A DNA stretch of 64,000 nucleotides from Neoceratodus forsteri (lineage: Eukaryota; Chordata; Ceratodontiformes; Ceratodontidae): NCBI GenBank assembly GCA_016271365.2, contig CM057459.1:822179001-822243000 (forward strand). Reading direction: 5' to 3'. The first letter of the stretch is position 1. Every line of letters begins with the position of its first letter. Below are positions 34,690 through 46,141 of this stretch, piece after piece. The position numbers and the translations under genes are program-made. The notes beneath the pieces were generated by a model. It made no database searches, was not told the origin of the DNA, and saw only the letters and a list, made by a program, of their open reading frames with translations.

Positions 34690-35300
34690 TGATATTGAGT
34701 TCTCTAGTTTGAAAGTTAAAATTCTGTAGTTTACTTAATTGCAAAATGACATCTTAAATGTTATGAAAGTTTTGAGGTTTTAACTCAATCTCATTTAAAA
34801 ATAGAAATGTTAAACTTGCCACTCTTCTATACAGGCCATGGAAATGTCATCATACCTACTTTTGTGAAATGTGGAATGTGGACAAATACTATTAAAATTA
34901 GATGGAAATAACTGAAGTAACAATTTTGACAGCATTTTGTGAGATTTCCAGAAATGTCACATATCTTTGTGGAAGCGAAATCAGAATTTCACCAGAATTA
35001 CATTGGTGGAAGATACAGTTCACCCAGCCCCATTACAAAGCCAATTCATCATTACAGACCTGTGATAATTACAACCTGTCTGTGAGTAAGGTTTTGCCAA
35101 GTTAGGAGGGAGATTGGCCTTTTAGGAGGGAGACTGTGTAGCTCACCAAGTTGATATTTTAAAAATGTAAAACAAACAAACAAATAAAAACATTAGTGCA
35201 GTGAAAATGAATAAATACTGTCTACTCTCTTGCTGGGTCTACTCTCTTGATATTGTGTTTTGACTTTCATTGAGAAGTTATGTCTCCGACTACTGTACAT
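34690..35300. other. Non-coding, nothing recognised
   Basis: AT-rich, no supported feature. Confidence 0.4.
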
Positions 35301-35302
35301 CT

Positions 35303-35652
35303 CATCCAACCTCTCAACCTTTTGTCACTAAAATATGGACTACAGACATTCAAAATGAGGAATAATGTTAGACAGTGGCCCTCAAATTGAGGGACGCATC
35401 ATCAAACAAAGATGCAGGTGTAAAACACTGTGGAAACCAGTGCTTTTATTCACTCAAAGATTCATTTTTTTTAGCAACACTATTAAATACTAACAATTTC
35501 TGAGTTAAATGTCCAAGTTAAAAGCATTCCCTCTGTGGCAGCACTATAGTGTAGAATGTTTTTTAATAAGGACGTATGTAAGTTAGAGCACTAGTTCTTG
35601 TTATGAAGAATATAATGAGAATAATGAGGGACAGCTGTGCTTAAGGGTTTGA
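35303..35652. mobile_element. MITE of the CATACCTC family, copy 2 (diverged)
   Basis: It begins CATCCAACCTCTCAACC, then TTTGTCACTAAAAT, and includes GAGGGACAGCTGTG near its right end at about 35,627-35,640. These match the termini of the copies at 8116-8455 and 38,558-38,845. The right terminus is degenerate. Confidence 0.5.
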
Positions 35653-36019
35653 TAATATCAAAGAGGCATGTGCAGCTTTTTGGCCATGAAAGTGATAACA
35701 AAGTGTTGGGGGGGTGCACATTCACCGCACTGACTCTGTCACACATAAATTAACATGTCCCGTCAGTGTAAATGGCAATGTGTTTGGAAACAAATACTGC
35801 CTACCTTCATCGATACAGACATAGTGGCTGCCATACTACCAAGTTCAGTTCCTTCCTGCAACTCAGACTTACAGTGTTGTCTGCGGGAACAGAACATGTG
35901 TCCAACCCTCTAGCATGGGCTACAATGTTAGCAATCACAGAGCTGGGAGATTAGCATTCCAGTGCGGCAGAGGGGGGCAGGAGTTCTGTCCAATAAAAGG
36001 GGACTCTCGATGGCAAAAC

Positions 36020-36300
36020 AGGAGAAATCACATCTCTGTCATTATGCAAATCAAATATTTTGGTGTAACATTACATATCAATTAGCAATACTAGGTTACA
36101 TGTTTATTAACCTGTAAGTTCATGAGGAACAGAATTACAGACATGGAAGAACATCATCTACAGAGCTGCTTGCCAATCCATTTAAGTGCAGTGACTGAAG
36201 TTACATTGTAATCATATCTTAGTTTCCATTTGGTTTACACTTCATGCTTTTCTACACAATTACTTTTCAAATACATGTTGGATAGCCATTAACTATTAAA
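36020..36300 (+). repeat. Diverged single unit of the ~340-bp repeat
   Basis: TTACATTGTAATCATATCTTAG and ATACATGTTGGATAGCCATTAAC (each read with mismatches) follow the same order as in the 9.3-10.1 kb tandem array. Confidence 0.55.
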
Positions 36301-36354
36301 CTAATACACAATACCAGCATGTATACATAGTTCCACTGGTCAGAATAGAGTAAA

Positions 36355-36600
36355 AATGCTAAAAGAGATAACATGGTAGTTGCACAATACATATGCTGTT
36401 ACGATTTACAATAGCTTATACATATGTAGTTACAAAGAAAGAACCCATTACATAATGCCAGAAGAGACACAGTTGTAGTTGTATAATAGATTTTCTGTTA
36501 CACTTTGCAACTGCTATTACATGTGTAGTTACACTTGTGAGAATGAATTGCTTAGTGTCAAACAGAAGGCAGTGGTGGTTACACATGTAACAGGCAAATA
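36355..36600 (+). repeat. Degenerate tandem repeat, ~100-bp unit
   Basis: Each unit has GTAGTTG-ACAATA, CTGTTAC-TTTGCAA and CATATGTAGTTACA / CATGTGTAGTTACA. About two and a half units are visible. Confidence 0.5.
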
Positions 36601-36819
36601 GTGTAACTAAACATTTTCAAATGTGAAACTACAAAACAACTATTTATTAGTTTTAAGTATTTCAATAGTAGTTACAATTTAGTTAGTGACACTTAAATTA
36701 ATGTGTTACCAACCTCATTAGAAAACCATCCAATGCTATACATGACTTAAAACATCAGTGCAGCAAAATTGGCAAAAAAATAACAATCCTACCTTTTTTT
36801 GTTATTATAAAAGATTCCA

Positions 36820-37369
36820 AGTGGCCCAGTGGCACTGAGGGTTGAGGTGCTGAATGCCATACCTTGCACCAGACTGGTATCCTGGGTTCGGATGTGAGCC
36901 TGGGTCATTAGGAGTCAGTAAGGGAGGGATAGGATTGAGCATCTGAAGGACTTCTCTCCTATCCCAGGGAGGGTTCCAGGGTGCCACCGATCTGCAGCAA
37001 CCCCTGGTGATGACCAGGGGGTATTGTCAGAATGGTGCCAGAAAGGGGCACAGTGCAGCAGATGTTGGCACATAGTGCCTGACTTCATTGCACTCCAAGG
37101 GGTGAAAAATGGAGGAAAAATGGTGGCACTGTTCATGCAGTTTGATAGCCACTACTTCAGCAGCCGACGATGCCTGAATAATCGTGTGCCGGTATTGGAT
37201 CCTGGCCTGCTGTGAGGACATGGGGAGGTCCCCTTCAAGGGTACAGCTGCATATGCCAGCTGGGTGCGACCCTCTCCAGGGTTGACAGTGGAGGTGGAGT
37301 GCTGGCTGGAAAATTAGCAGGTCAGTAGCTGCAGGAGGCTAAAAAATAAGAGTAAGATAAAAAAATAAG
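36820..37369 (+). mobile_element. tRNA-derived SINE, third copy, with target duplication
   Basis: The head reads CCCAGTGGCACTGAGGGTTG followed by AGGTGCTGAATGCC. The box-B-like CTGGGTTCGGATG lies near 36,880 and is the best-preserved B box of the three copies. The body shares ATTGAGCATC, GGACTTCTCTCCT and CCCAGGGAGGG with the copy at 4488-5157, and then diverges. The A/T-rich tail (AAAAAATAAG units) ends at 37,369. AGATTCCA flanks at 36,812-36,819 and 37,370-37,377. At 550 bp it is shorter than the 670-bp copy. Confidence 0.78.
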
Positions 37370-37379
37370 AGATTCCAGG

Positions 37380-38555
37380 AAATTTCAATTTCTAATTGAT
37401 ACTAAAATTTTCTAGTTCAACCAAAATGTTCATATTTTACAAATTTTTTAATTTATTTATTTTTTCTTAAGAAAAAAGGGGCCTGCCACATTTCACTTAG
37501 AAATACCACTGTAAACTCAGTAAGGGTTACAAATGAGAAAACAAAACAAAAAAGTTATGATGCACAACACAGGAGGAACCAAGAAAAGTAGATCTGAGAG
37601 GTATGCTAAAACCTTTATTCATTGTAGCTGTAACTAGTGTTTAAAAAACATTTGTTGTTGTAATGCAGCTTTACATAAAGGCGTTGGAACTTTACCCACT
37701 TGTGAATCTTGCAGTCACTAGTGAAAACAAACTCTGGTCAGAGCCACTATGTCTGCTACTGCATTATTGTGATAAAAGATTTATGCATGTATTTTAATGG
37801 TTTTACCAGAAAACACATAATGAGCTGGTAGCAGCTGATTTTCAAATGCATCCTGGGGGAAGTGGAAAGGGGAAAAGATAACAGGTACAAAAATGCAGAA
37901 TGTAAAATACATAAAAATGGAATAAGAATAACAAAAATAAACAGGGCAAGTATGCTTATGAATAAATTGACAACAATAAGTTACCAAGCAGTAAGCTGTG
38001 GAACTGATCAAGGAACAATTAAATAGTTAGCAACTTAACAAATTAAAAACTTAGGGAATGACTCATACTGCAGAAGAGATGAAGAATTAATGTGTGGCTT
38101 GGTTGAACTTGTATTATTGTGCTCAGCCCCACCACTCTCCCCACCAATGTCTCTACAGACACTTATGTACAATTAGTTAACTTTCTTCAATGACCTGCAG
38201 GGTACTGCCAATCGTATGCTAACAGTCTCAGTGCCATTGCTCTGAATCCCAGAATTTGCTCCCTATAGTGCTTTGCAGTATCTCAAGCAATTGTCAGCAT
38301 TCGAGCTGCAGTGGTGAAACTATTAGCAAACTATAGTCGGCACCCTGCAGATCACTGGAGAACAGTTAATGACTTGTGAGTGAGTGTCTGTGGGGAAATG
38401 GATGGAGAGGGCAGACTGGATAAGATGGGTGGGTGAGGATTTTGGCATACATGGTATTGGGACTTTGGAAGGGGACATGAGTTGTAAGGGTGGTGGTACT
38501 AAGATGGGTAGGTGGGTGGATGGTTTTGCACATGTGATCAGAACTATTATGAGAT
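37380..38555. other. Non-coding, nothing recognised
   Basis: No gene or recognisable repeat apart from short A/T runs near 37,440. Confidence 0.4.
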
Positions 38556-38557
38556 GG

Positions 38558-38845
38558 CATATCTCTTAACCTTTTGTCACTGAAATGAGGGGGGCAGGCC
38601 CACAAACTGAGGGATACGTCCTTAAATATGAAGATAAATGCTCAGAACACTGTCAAAAACCATTGCAGGTACTTGAATAAAGTTTATTTTTTTTTTATTC
38701 AGTATCTTAGAATATTATGACATTTTGCATTAAAGCCTGAATTTGTGTGGGCAGTACATTTTCTGTGTAGGGGGTGAGAGACAAAGCAATTTTGAGGGGT
38801 AAACTGAGGGGCATCCTTCACAATCAGGGACAGTTGAGAGGTATG
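38558..38845. mobile_element. MITE of the CATACCTC family, copy 3
   Basis: The left end CATATCTCTTAACCTTTTG and right end (inverted) CATACCTCTCAACTGTCCC are terminal inverted repeats. The internal string TTTGTCACTGAAATGAG matches copy 1 at 8140. Length 288 bp. Confidence 0.65.
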
Positions 38846-38938
38846 TTAGCTGGTGCCTCATTTGGTTGGGTACACGAAAGCAGTCTTCATCTCCCTGAAA
38901 GATAAGTAAGAGTGAGTGAGTGAGTTAGTGTGTGAGCT

Positions 38939-38962
38939 GTGTGTGTGTGTGTGTGTGTGTGG
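38939..38962. repeat. (GT)n microsatellite
   Basis: About twelve GT units after an imperfect GAGTGAGTGAG lead-in. Confidence 0.95.
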
Positions 38963-39189
38963 AGGTTATTGAAATAGATGAAGCAGGACAGAACTAAATT
39001 TAATAAAGATTTTATTCAGGTTAAAATATTGTTTTAAAAATTGTATGTACTGTAAATACATGTTAGTATTTTTAATTTAGCTTATCAAACTGAGGCAAGT
39101 GCTACACATTTGCACAATTGATTGGCACTTTCACGGGCAAAACTCCTAATCAGTTTTTGCAGCTTATTTGAAGAGCTAGTGTACTACTT

Positions 39190-39350
39190 GAAATTAATTG
39201 TCATTTTCAGATGAAGTCAGCTACCACTTTTTACATCTGAAGTATTTTTTTTCTTTTCTGTTGGCTTTTCTGTTTGCTAATTAGATTTTCCACCTGGCAG
39301 TATTGAGCTGATGTGTGGAGCAGCACCCTGTTTGGAGGTTAAAAAAGTAA
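39190..39350. repeat. Inverted repeat, left arm
   Basis: Blocks TTTTCAGATG-AGTCA, AAGTATTTTTTTCTTTTCTG, TTTGCTAATTAGA and TTTTCCACCTGGCAGTA occur in order. The inverse of all of them lies at about 40,285-40,445. Confidence 0.7.
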
Positions 39351-39449
39351 ATTCTGTTTCTCCCACTACATCATCAGAAATGAAACCAAACACATTTGGT
39401 AACTGGTAATTTGGCTTTAGACAGAAGAAGGTGTTAGCCCATTAAGGCT

Positions 39450-39615
39450 GTCTTCCACACTGTGCGGTTAGTGAATATCTAGTACCTCCAATATTTGTCA
39501 AGTTCCTTCTTAAAAATACCAAAATCTTTTATGCTAACAAGATATTCTGGTAGCCTTTTCCATATTCTGGGAGCCCTTACTGTAAAATAGCTATCCCTTT
39601 TTTGGTGTTAAGGCT
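39450..39615 (-). pseudogene. CR1/L3-clade LINE C-terminal fragment
   Basis: On the minus strand the translation Y-F-T-V-R-A-P-R-I-W-K-R-L-P-E-Y-L-V is followed by I-F-K-K-E-L-D-K-Y. This is the extreme C-terminal motif of CR1/L3 ORF2 proteins. Only about 45 codons remain; the element is truncated by neighbours. Confidence 0.7.
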
Positions 39616-39686
39616 GCACAACCCTTGCAGCCTGAGCAGGCACTTTCATACCTTACCAATCAAAATGTAGGAAATTGTGACATCAC

Positions 39687-40133
39687 TAGATGCATGTGAA
39701 AAAAAGTTCTATGGTGGAATTTCCACAAAAGGCAAATTTTCACTTCTGCGAAAGTGCAGAAATCAAATTAGCAACTTTTGCTGAAATTCCAACTTAGAAC
39801 AGCAGAAAAAAATTATATATTGTGGATTATTGCATAAAACTGCAGAGAAAAAAAGTCCACAGAATTGATTACAGAACTGCAGAATAATTACATGTACTGA
39901 GGAGTAATTTAATAAACTGTGGAAAAAAAATTCCTCAGAACTGTTATTCCACAGATCTTGTGTATTATTCTGCAATTCAGCCAAAAAATTCTTCGGAACA
40001 GGGCAAAAATTCACCAAACACATTCAGAAGATACCAGTCTTGCCAATGGCAGAAGTTCATGAAATTCCATGAAATTTATGAATTTCCACTAAAGTTCCGT
40101 GAAAGCGGAATCCACAACTTTCACCCACCTCTA
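39687..40133. mobile_element. Non-autonomous hAT element (MITE)
   Basis: The left end TAGATGCATGTGAAA and the right end, inverted, TAGAGGTGGGTGAAA are hAT-like terminal repeats. Outside lie GACATCAC (39,679-39,686) and GACATGGC (40,134-40,141), an 8-bp duplication matching at six positions. The interior is rich in CCACAGAA/TTCTGTGG motifs, as in the element at 2704-3176. Confidence 0.65.
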
Positions 40134-40284
40134 GACATGGCTAGTAACCAAGTAACAGTCAGTCCCTGCTGCTTCATGTGAATGAGAATATTCTGGTAGA
40201 GAGAAATAGTTTTCCTTGGTTACTAGTGATGTCACAGTCAGTATAGTCTCAGTGTTGAAAATGTAGTGGGGAGGAACAGTACTG

Positions 40285-40445
40285 ACTTTTTTTAAGCCTC
40301 CAGACAAATTGTTACTCTACACATCACCCCACTACTGCCAGGTGGAAAATCGTCTAATTAGCAAACAGAAAAGAAAAAAATACTTCAAACATAAGAAGTG
40401 ATAGGTGACTACATCTGAAAATTACTATTGATTCCACGCAGTACA
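40285..40445. repeat. Inverted repeat, right arm
   Basis: This is the inverse of 39,190-39,350, carrying TACTGCCAGGTGGAAAA, TCTAATTAGCAAACAG and CTGAAAATTA. Confidence 0.7.
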
Positions 40446-40567
40446 CCGGCTCTTTAATACCCTATAATAGTAGAACATACAAAACCGTAAACATCAAGGC
40501 AACGCAGCTAATAGTGTTTTTTGGTTCTAGACATACACAACCCCTTAAAAATACACACAGTGCGCAC

Positions 40568-40590
40568 AAACACACACACACACACACACT
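40568..40590. repeat. (CA)n microsatellite
   Basis: Eleven CA units. Confidence 0.95.
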
Positions 40591-40629
40591 GTCACAACAG
40601 TTGTGCACATACAAAAGGTAGGAGTGTGA

Positions 40630-41110
40630 TTAGCAAGACTGGGCAGCTGGGCTGCAATATTTCATTTTCAATGGGGGTCATACTTTACACTGCTGTACAG
40701 TGTATTTATTAGAGTTAGCACAGCTAAAATGGAAATTCTCATTTTCACAGTGATCCTGCTTTTATACATTTTTACAATGTAGTTAATCAGGATAGGTCAG
40801 TTAACATGCAGTATTTCATTTTCACTGTGGCCCTGATTGTACCTATTGTTACAATGTTTTTCTCCCAATAGTGATCAGCTGAGATGCAGTATCTTGCTTT
40901 CAGAGAGCTCTTGCTCATTGCGAATGCAGGTACAGTAATTATTCACACAATTTTTCTTTTCAGTAGAAGATAGGGATTATGATGTCATTATGGAAAAATG
41001 AAACTGGCAAGGTGCTGACATGATGGAAAGAATCCAAAGAAGGTTTACATTTTTTTTTGTTTTTATACCCAGGACAGCTCAAATGAGATGCAACATTTCA
41101 TTTTCAGTGG
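40630..41110 (+). repeat. Degenerate tandem repeat, ~80-100-bp unit
   Basis: The motif CAGCT(R/A)-AT-CA-TATTTCATTTTCA-TG recurs near 40,640, 40,725, 40,800, 40,878 and 41,075. TTTTTACAATGT-like blocks lie between. Confidence 0.5.
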
Positions 41111-41121
41111 GAATCCTGGCT

Positions 41122-42042
41122 GGATTCACAAAGACAGCCAAAAATCCTGCAGTTGCTGGAAAAAGACTTGCACCACTGCAGAAATGCTGGAGCAGGATAT
41201 ATTGAAAGAAAAATTGTGCACATACGGAAATCCATAAAAAAAAACAGCAGTTGCAGAACTTCAGCAGCTGCGGAAATTCCACAAGTGCTGACAATCCACA
41301 ACTGCAGATCCGTAGCTGCAGAAAAGGCTTAGGAGGCCCAACAACAGTGATCCATATTAGCTGGAACAGCAGACTTTGACAGTCTTGCCATAGATGTAGC
41401 TGAAAGTACCCACAGAGAGACCAGCATCCATTCCCTCAACTGGGACCACTGTAGCACAACTGGTACCAGTAAAACCATGCACCACAGTGGCTGTCTGTAA
41501 CTGATGGCCGTGTATCTCCCTGGAGTGTTTCTGTTGCCTGCTGCAGCAGCACTGACTGCAGGCTGTTCAGCCTCTACTGCCTGTGGGGCTCTTCATGGGC
41601 TGCACTGGGTCTGGTAGTTGTTGTTTGTTGTCTTTCAATGACAATGTGTACTAGTGTTGCTGTAACAACTGCCACTGATATACACCCACTGGATTACTAT
41701 TACTTGTGCCTGAACTCCACCATAATTGTACTTCAATTGTTGGGGCACTGCATGTTGCTCAGGGAGTGATACACCTCACTCTCATTTGTGCAACATTTTT
41801 TCTGCAACTGCAGAAAAACTTTGGCTGAGAATAGCCTTTAAGGGGATGTGTCATACCTATCAATGACTTTTTTTCCTCAGGAACTCCACAGCTGCACTTT
41901 TTTCCATAGTCCGTAATGTATTTTTTACGCAGCTGCGGAAGTTTCGTGTATAGCACTCAGAGCAATTTCCCCTTTTTTCCACAGCTATGGAACATTTGGG
42001 ACTTAGGCAAGGTTTTGTACCTTCAGATTGTTTTGTGAATCC
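41122..42042. mobile_element. Non-autonomous element with GGATTCACAAA ends
   Basis: GGATTCACAAAGACA at 41,122 and its inverse (TTTGTGAATCC ending at 42,042) bound a 920-bp segment. Both subterminal parts are rich in CAGCTGCGGAA/CTGCAG motifs. No transposase and no target duplication was found. Confidence 0.5.
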
Positions 42043-42365
42043 AAACCCTCATATCTACCAGCAGTATGAAGTGCAATAGCCCATGATACAGAACTCTGGA
42101 GCACAGTCAGCAACAGTGTTAGTTTAGCATTGACACTTTGACCACAAATACTGTACAATCACAATGCAAACATAAATCAATTATTTCAAAACTCAAACTT
42201 CTGCTTATGATTCTGTTTGTTTAACAGAATACATTAGCAGGCTATTTGGCCAGTTGGGCATTTAAAACCAGAGAAACTCATAGTTTCTGCATCAGATGGT
42301 ATCAATCAGCAGAGTTGCAACAGAGGGATGTTCCTTGTGTTTATTTTTCTTTCATCCATGACATA

Positions 42366-42570
42366 AAGTAAAACACACGTATAAGCTTAGGTTTCTTATA
42401 AGAGAGAGCCAGGCTTTTCTATGGCAGACTGCAGTTCACTACAGAACATACAGTATCAGTAAACAGATCAGTGTTTACTGATACTGTATATTCTGTAGTC
42501 AACTGTAGTCTGCTATTGAAAGGCTTGTCTCCCTGTTATCACAAATTCTGCTTATACACATGTTTTACTT
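42366..42570. repeat. 205-bp near-perfect palindrome
   Basis: The two ~100-bp arms are inverted copies around a 6-bp loop GATCAG at 42,466-42,471. The innermost TACAGTATCAGTAAACA pairs perfectly with TGTTTACTGATACTGTA. Further out, CAGACTGCAGTTCACTACAG pairs with CTGTAGTCAACTGTAGTCTG with few mismatches. The outer ends AAGTAAAAC / GTTTTACTT close it. Confidence 0.85.
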
Positions 42571-43049
42571 CAGGTCGGTCTACTTTTTCAATATGAGGGA
42601 CAAAAGTTAGAGAAAAGTGGACAGTGTTCCTTCAAAGCCTGTAACTCCTAAGGTGTGGGTATGGAGGTGGTACATCATTAGAATCACCTCAGTGAAGAGA
42701 GAGCAGAGAGATTTCCAGCAGCACTGACAATTCTGGTGTGTGTGCGGGGGGGGGAACAAAAAGTTGCAAGACAGCATCTCACGTAAATAACTGTAAATGT
42801 AATCTGTCTGCAACTGCATGCCAGTCAGATATATTGGCTATTTTTGTGACCTACTGACATGAAAGGACACTGTTTTTCTATCTGGAGGCATATTCCAAGA
42901 GAAAACAGCAGGCTACAACAGCTAGAGTTAGAGTATTTCAGGGAGGTGCCTTTTATCTCTGTGACACTGCAGGAAAATACTCTGTAACACAACCCTAACA
43001 TAGGGCTATCACTGGAGTGTGCTATATGAATTGAGCTGCCTGATACTGA

Positions 43050-43100
43050 AGAGAGAGAGAGACAGAGAGAGAGAGTGTGTGTGTGTGTGGTGTGTGTGTG
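43050..43100. repeat. (GA)n-(GT)n compound microsatellite
   Basis: GAGAGAGAGACAGAGAGAGAG followed by GTGTGTGTGTGTGGTGTGTGTGTG; one break in each. Confidence 0.95.
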
Positions 43101-43959
43101 TAAACCAAGGTACAACACACAGGCTCCAAAGTTGTTTACTTTTTAGGAGAATCAGTAGAATCAGTAGAAATAGCTGTAGCAATCTCTTTTCTCAGGGAAA
43201 GAAAGAAAAGTATGTGGGGTTCTGGCAATAATCATGTTTTAAAGATATAGACCTGTAATACTAAATCAAGCTGAATCACTGCGACCTGAACTCTTAACAT
43301 GAGAGAAGGAGAGCGGAATGTGGGACAGAGTGCTGCTTGGCAGCTTTGTTACTGGAGGAGGGGAGAGAACAGAGTGCTGTGGAAAGAAAAAAACAGCTTT
43401 TCACAGTTTATGGAAGTCAGCTGTTCAGTGTTTTACTTAGCAACACATTGCTGGGCTATAAATTAGGTTGCAGTAAAACTAGGAAACCTGTAGCAGAGCA
43501 AGTTTTGGCTAACAGCTTTCCACTCTTTATGGCAGTCCTGTGTTCTGGAAGTGAGTTCAGAGCAAGAAAATAGTACCACAGCAGAGGGGAGGTGGAAAGA
43601 GAAAGGAAAAGTAATGTGGTGAATTAAAGGACCACATGTGCTTCAACTCCATTGTGCAGGGACACAGTATAGGTATCCTGTCACATGCTTCCACAGCCCC
43701 TTCTTCTATTAAGTAACAGCAATACATCTCCATGGACCTGGCCATGCAGCCATAAAAGAGGAAGAATTCATGAGGAAAATTCATCTGATACAGATGACTG
43801 GATAGGAGTTCAGTCTTAAAAAAAAACAGAAAAGAGGCTGAAAAGTAGGCATTTATCTTACAGAATAAGAACCAATAATTGCAATGGCAAACAGCTTTTC
43901 ATTCCTTTCTCAAGTAAACATAAATTCAGTCAACAATCAAATAGATCAACTTCTAGATA
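43101..43959. other. Non-coding, weak internal duplication
   Basis: AACAGCTTTTCACAGTTTATGG near 43,392 and AACAGCTTTCCACTCTTTATGG near 43,512 are related, about 120 bp apart. No gene was recognised. Confidence 0.35.
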
Positions 43960-44079
43960 ACATGACAAGCGCTACTCAGTCCCTAGACACTGTTAAGTCA
44001 GACTGCACTAATGGTGGATTTAATCATTTGATATGCTGACTCAGAAATATGTACCATGGACAAAGAAAAGATAATGCTT

Positions 44080-44310
44080 AGCAGCTTCAGAGGGGCAAAA
44101 GTAGAAGCCCTAACACCTAGATTAGGTAATGTTAAGTACATAAAGGATCTGGTGAGAAACCTATGGTTGTGATGTACATTGGCATGAATGAAGTAGGCAG
44201 AACTCCAGATAGAAAAATAAAGAATGACTTCAACTGTCTCTTAAAATCGATCAAAGTCAGAAATTGTAATGTTGCGCTTCCTGCAGTACACCCCATTCCA
44301 GATTAGTTTT
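44080..44310 (+). pseudogene. L3/CR1 ORF1 esterase-like remnant
   Basis: This is a short coding remnant around the hydrophobic strand V-V-M-Y-I-G-M-N-E. In the family it carries G-T-N-D, the block of SGNH hydrolases. The Asp is replaced by Glu here. Downstream F-N-C-L-L-K-S-I-K-V-R-N-C-N-V-A-L-P-A-V fits the next strand. The role of this esterase domain in retrotransposition is not settled. Stops flank it. Confidence 0.6.
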
Positions 44311-45219
44311 GCAGATTGTGATGCAAAAATCAATAATTTTGAATGCTGACAATGAAATTGGATCTGATTGGCTATCTCCAACATTTCTAAGAAACATGTT
44401 AACAATTGTTGGAAAATATCTGCTACATATCCTTAAAATGTCACTAGCTACAGAGAGTGTACCACATGGCTAAAGAAAGGCTATTGCTACACTGTTTTAC
44501 AATAAAGGGAAAAGGGATGCAGTGTTGAACTATAGACCCATTAGATTAATAAGCATGTCAAGCTTGGTATCAAAATCAACAATCGAAGACATGTTATTGG
44601 AACACCAATATAATTAAAGATGAAAGATGACAACATGACTTTTTTATTTAAAAAGGGAGGTCTTGCATAACCCACCTTTTAAACTAGTGTTAAAAAAGCC
44701 AGTAGAGAGTGTGATGGAGTAACCCAGTAGACTTCACACTTTTAGATATGAATGAAGAGTTACACACTATTCCTCATTATTTGTTCAAACTAAAGGTAAA
44801 CAACTGTATCATCAAATAGATTGCAGCTTGGCTGAAGGATAGAACACAGAGAGTTGTTCTGAATGGGTTTCTCTTGATTAAAAGTAGCTTTTCCATCAGG
44901 GTGCTGTGGGTATCCGTGTTGGGACCTATCTTGATTCAAAGTTTTGTAATTGACATGAACATAGGGATACGGAGTTGGCTTATGCAGTATGCGGATGATC
45001 AAAATTGGAGGAAAAACTGATGAACAGGGCATTTATATTATTCAAAGGGATCTCAATGCCTTCACTGTTTGGGTAAAGACATGGGGATGACATTTCATGA
45101 CGGTAACTGTGCTGTCCTGCATATGGGACATAAAACCCAGAATTGAAGTAGTATTTAGATGAAATTACAATAACCCTGAGTCAGAAAGAGATGTAGGTGT
45201 CCTAACTGATAAAGACCCA

Positions 45220-46141
45220 GAGCCAGATTTTCAAAAGCCTTAGACTGACGCAAGGTGCCTGCGTCAAACAGGTCTGATGCAAGAGGCACCGTGCGCCAAG
45301 GGCTGCACCAAGTGCTATTTTCAAAGGCAGCCTGCATCACCAAGCAGGCTGCCTGTGCCAAAGTGTGTTAGCGCCTGCCTTGCACCATGAAAATGACTGC
45401 GGCATGGTGCTAGGGGTCTTGAAGCACAGAGTGCCACAGCCCTCTAATCACAATTTTCAGAGACCTCCCCGGGAACTAAGTGCCAAGTACTGTTAGACCA
45501 GTGAAGGGCTGAACTAACGGTACTTAGACATCTCCTGGGAGGGTCATCCAGTATATGCCACTGTGATGCCTGCCCCAATCCATCCAGGATGGGTGCTTCC
45601 TGGTGATCCAGTGGCCCCCCCGACCCCGACTGTCCATGTGCTGGATGTACTCCCCCTGGTACCCCCCACACTCAGCACATAGTGCCCACAACCCTGCACC
45701 CCCCATTCATACCCCAGATTCGGCGACTGGCACAGCCCTCCTCACCCCACCATGGCCATCTGCTGAATGAACTGACAGTGTGCGTACTGTATACAGTATA
45801 TGGTATGTGCAGTGACTGTTCATGCGGTGGCCATGGTGGGGTGAGGAGGGCTGTGCTGGTTGCTGAATCTGGCTAGGGGATGGGGCGTCATGGTGGTGTG
45901 GGATGGGGCACTCTAGCCAGCATCTTGCCCATCTGTGGGTGCTGCAGACACCCTTCTGCTGTTGCGGCATTCTGGGTGGGTGTACTATCCATTTGGCACA
46001 GCACCACCTTTGCCGCAAGCCACTGAACTGTGGCACCTGGACACTGTGGAATAGAATATTGGGCACTGGGTCCCAGATGCACCCTCACTCAGCGCAAGCT
46101 GCCATTGTTGCAGCTTGCGTCGAGGCATTGAAAATACGGCC
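45220..46141. mobile_element. Second fold-back element, inserted in the L3 LINE
   Basis: The left terminus is GAGCCAGATTTTCAAAAG. The right, inverted, is GGGCCGTATTTTCAATGCC. Both resemble the ends of the 6805-9273 element. CCCA occurs on both sides (45,216-45,219 and 46,142-46,145). Dropping the element with one CCCA restores the L3 frame D-K-D-P-K-F-T-K-Q-C-D. The middle is a palindrome with arms GCACAGCCCTCCTCACCCC at about 45,731 and its inverse near 45,838-45,857. It encodes no transposase. Confidence 0.72.
45729..45857. repeat. Central palindrome of the second fold-back element
   Basis: GGCACAGCCCTCCTCACCCC...CCATGGCC pairs with GGCCATGG...GGGGTGAGGAGGGCTGTGC. The centre includes TGTATACAGTATATGG-type sequence. 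Confidence 0.8.

Noticed and set aside
36820..36900. Possible tRNA gene
   Set aside because: Box A and B motifs exist, but no cloverleaf forms, and the A/T tail plus target duplication mark a SINE.
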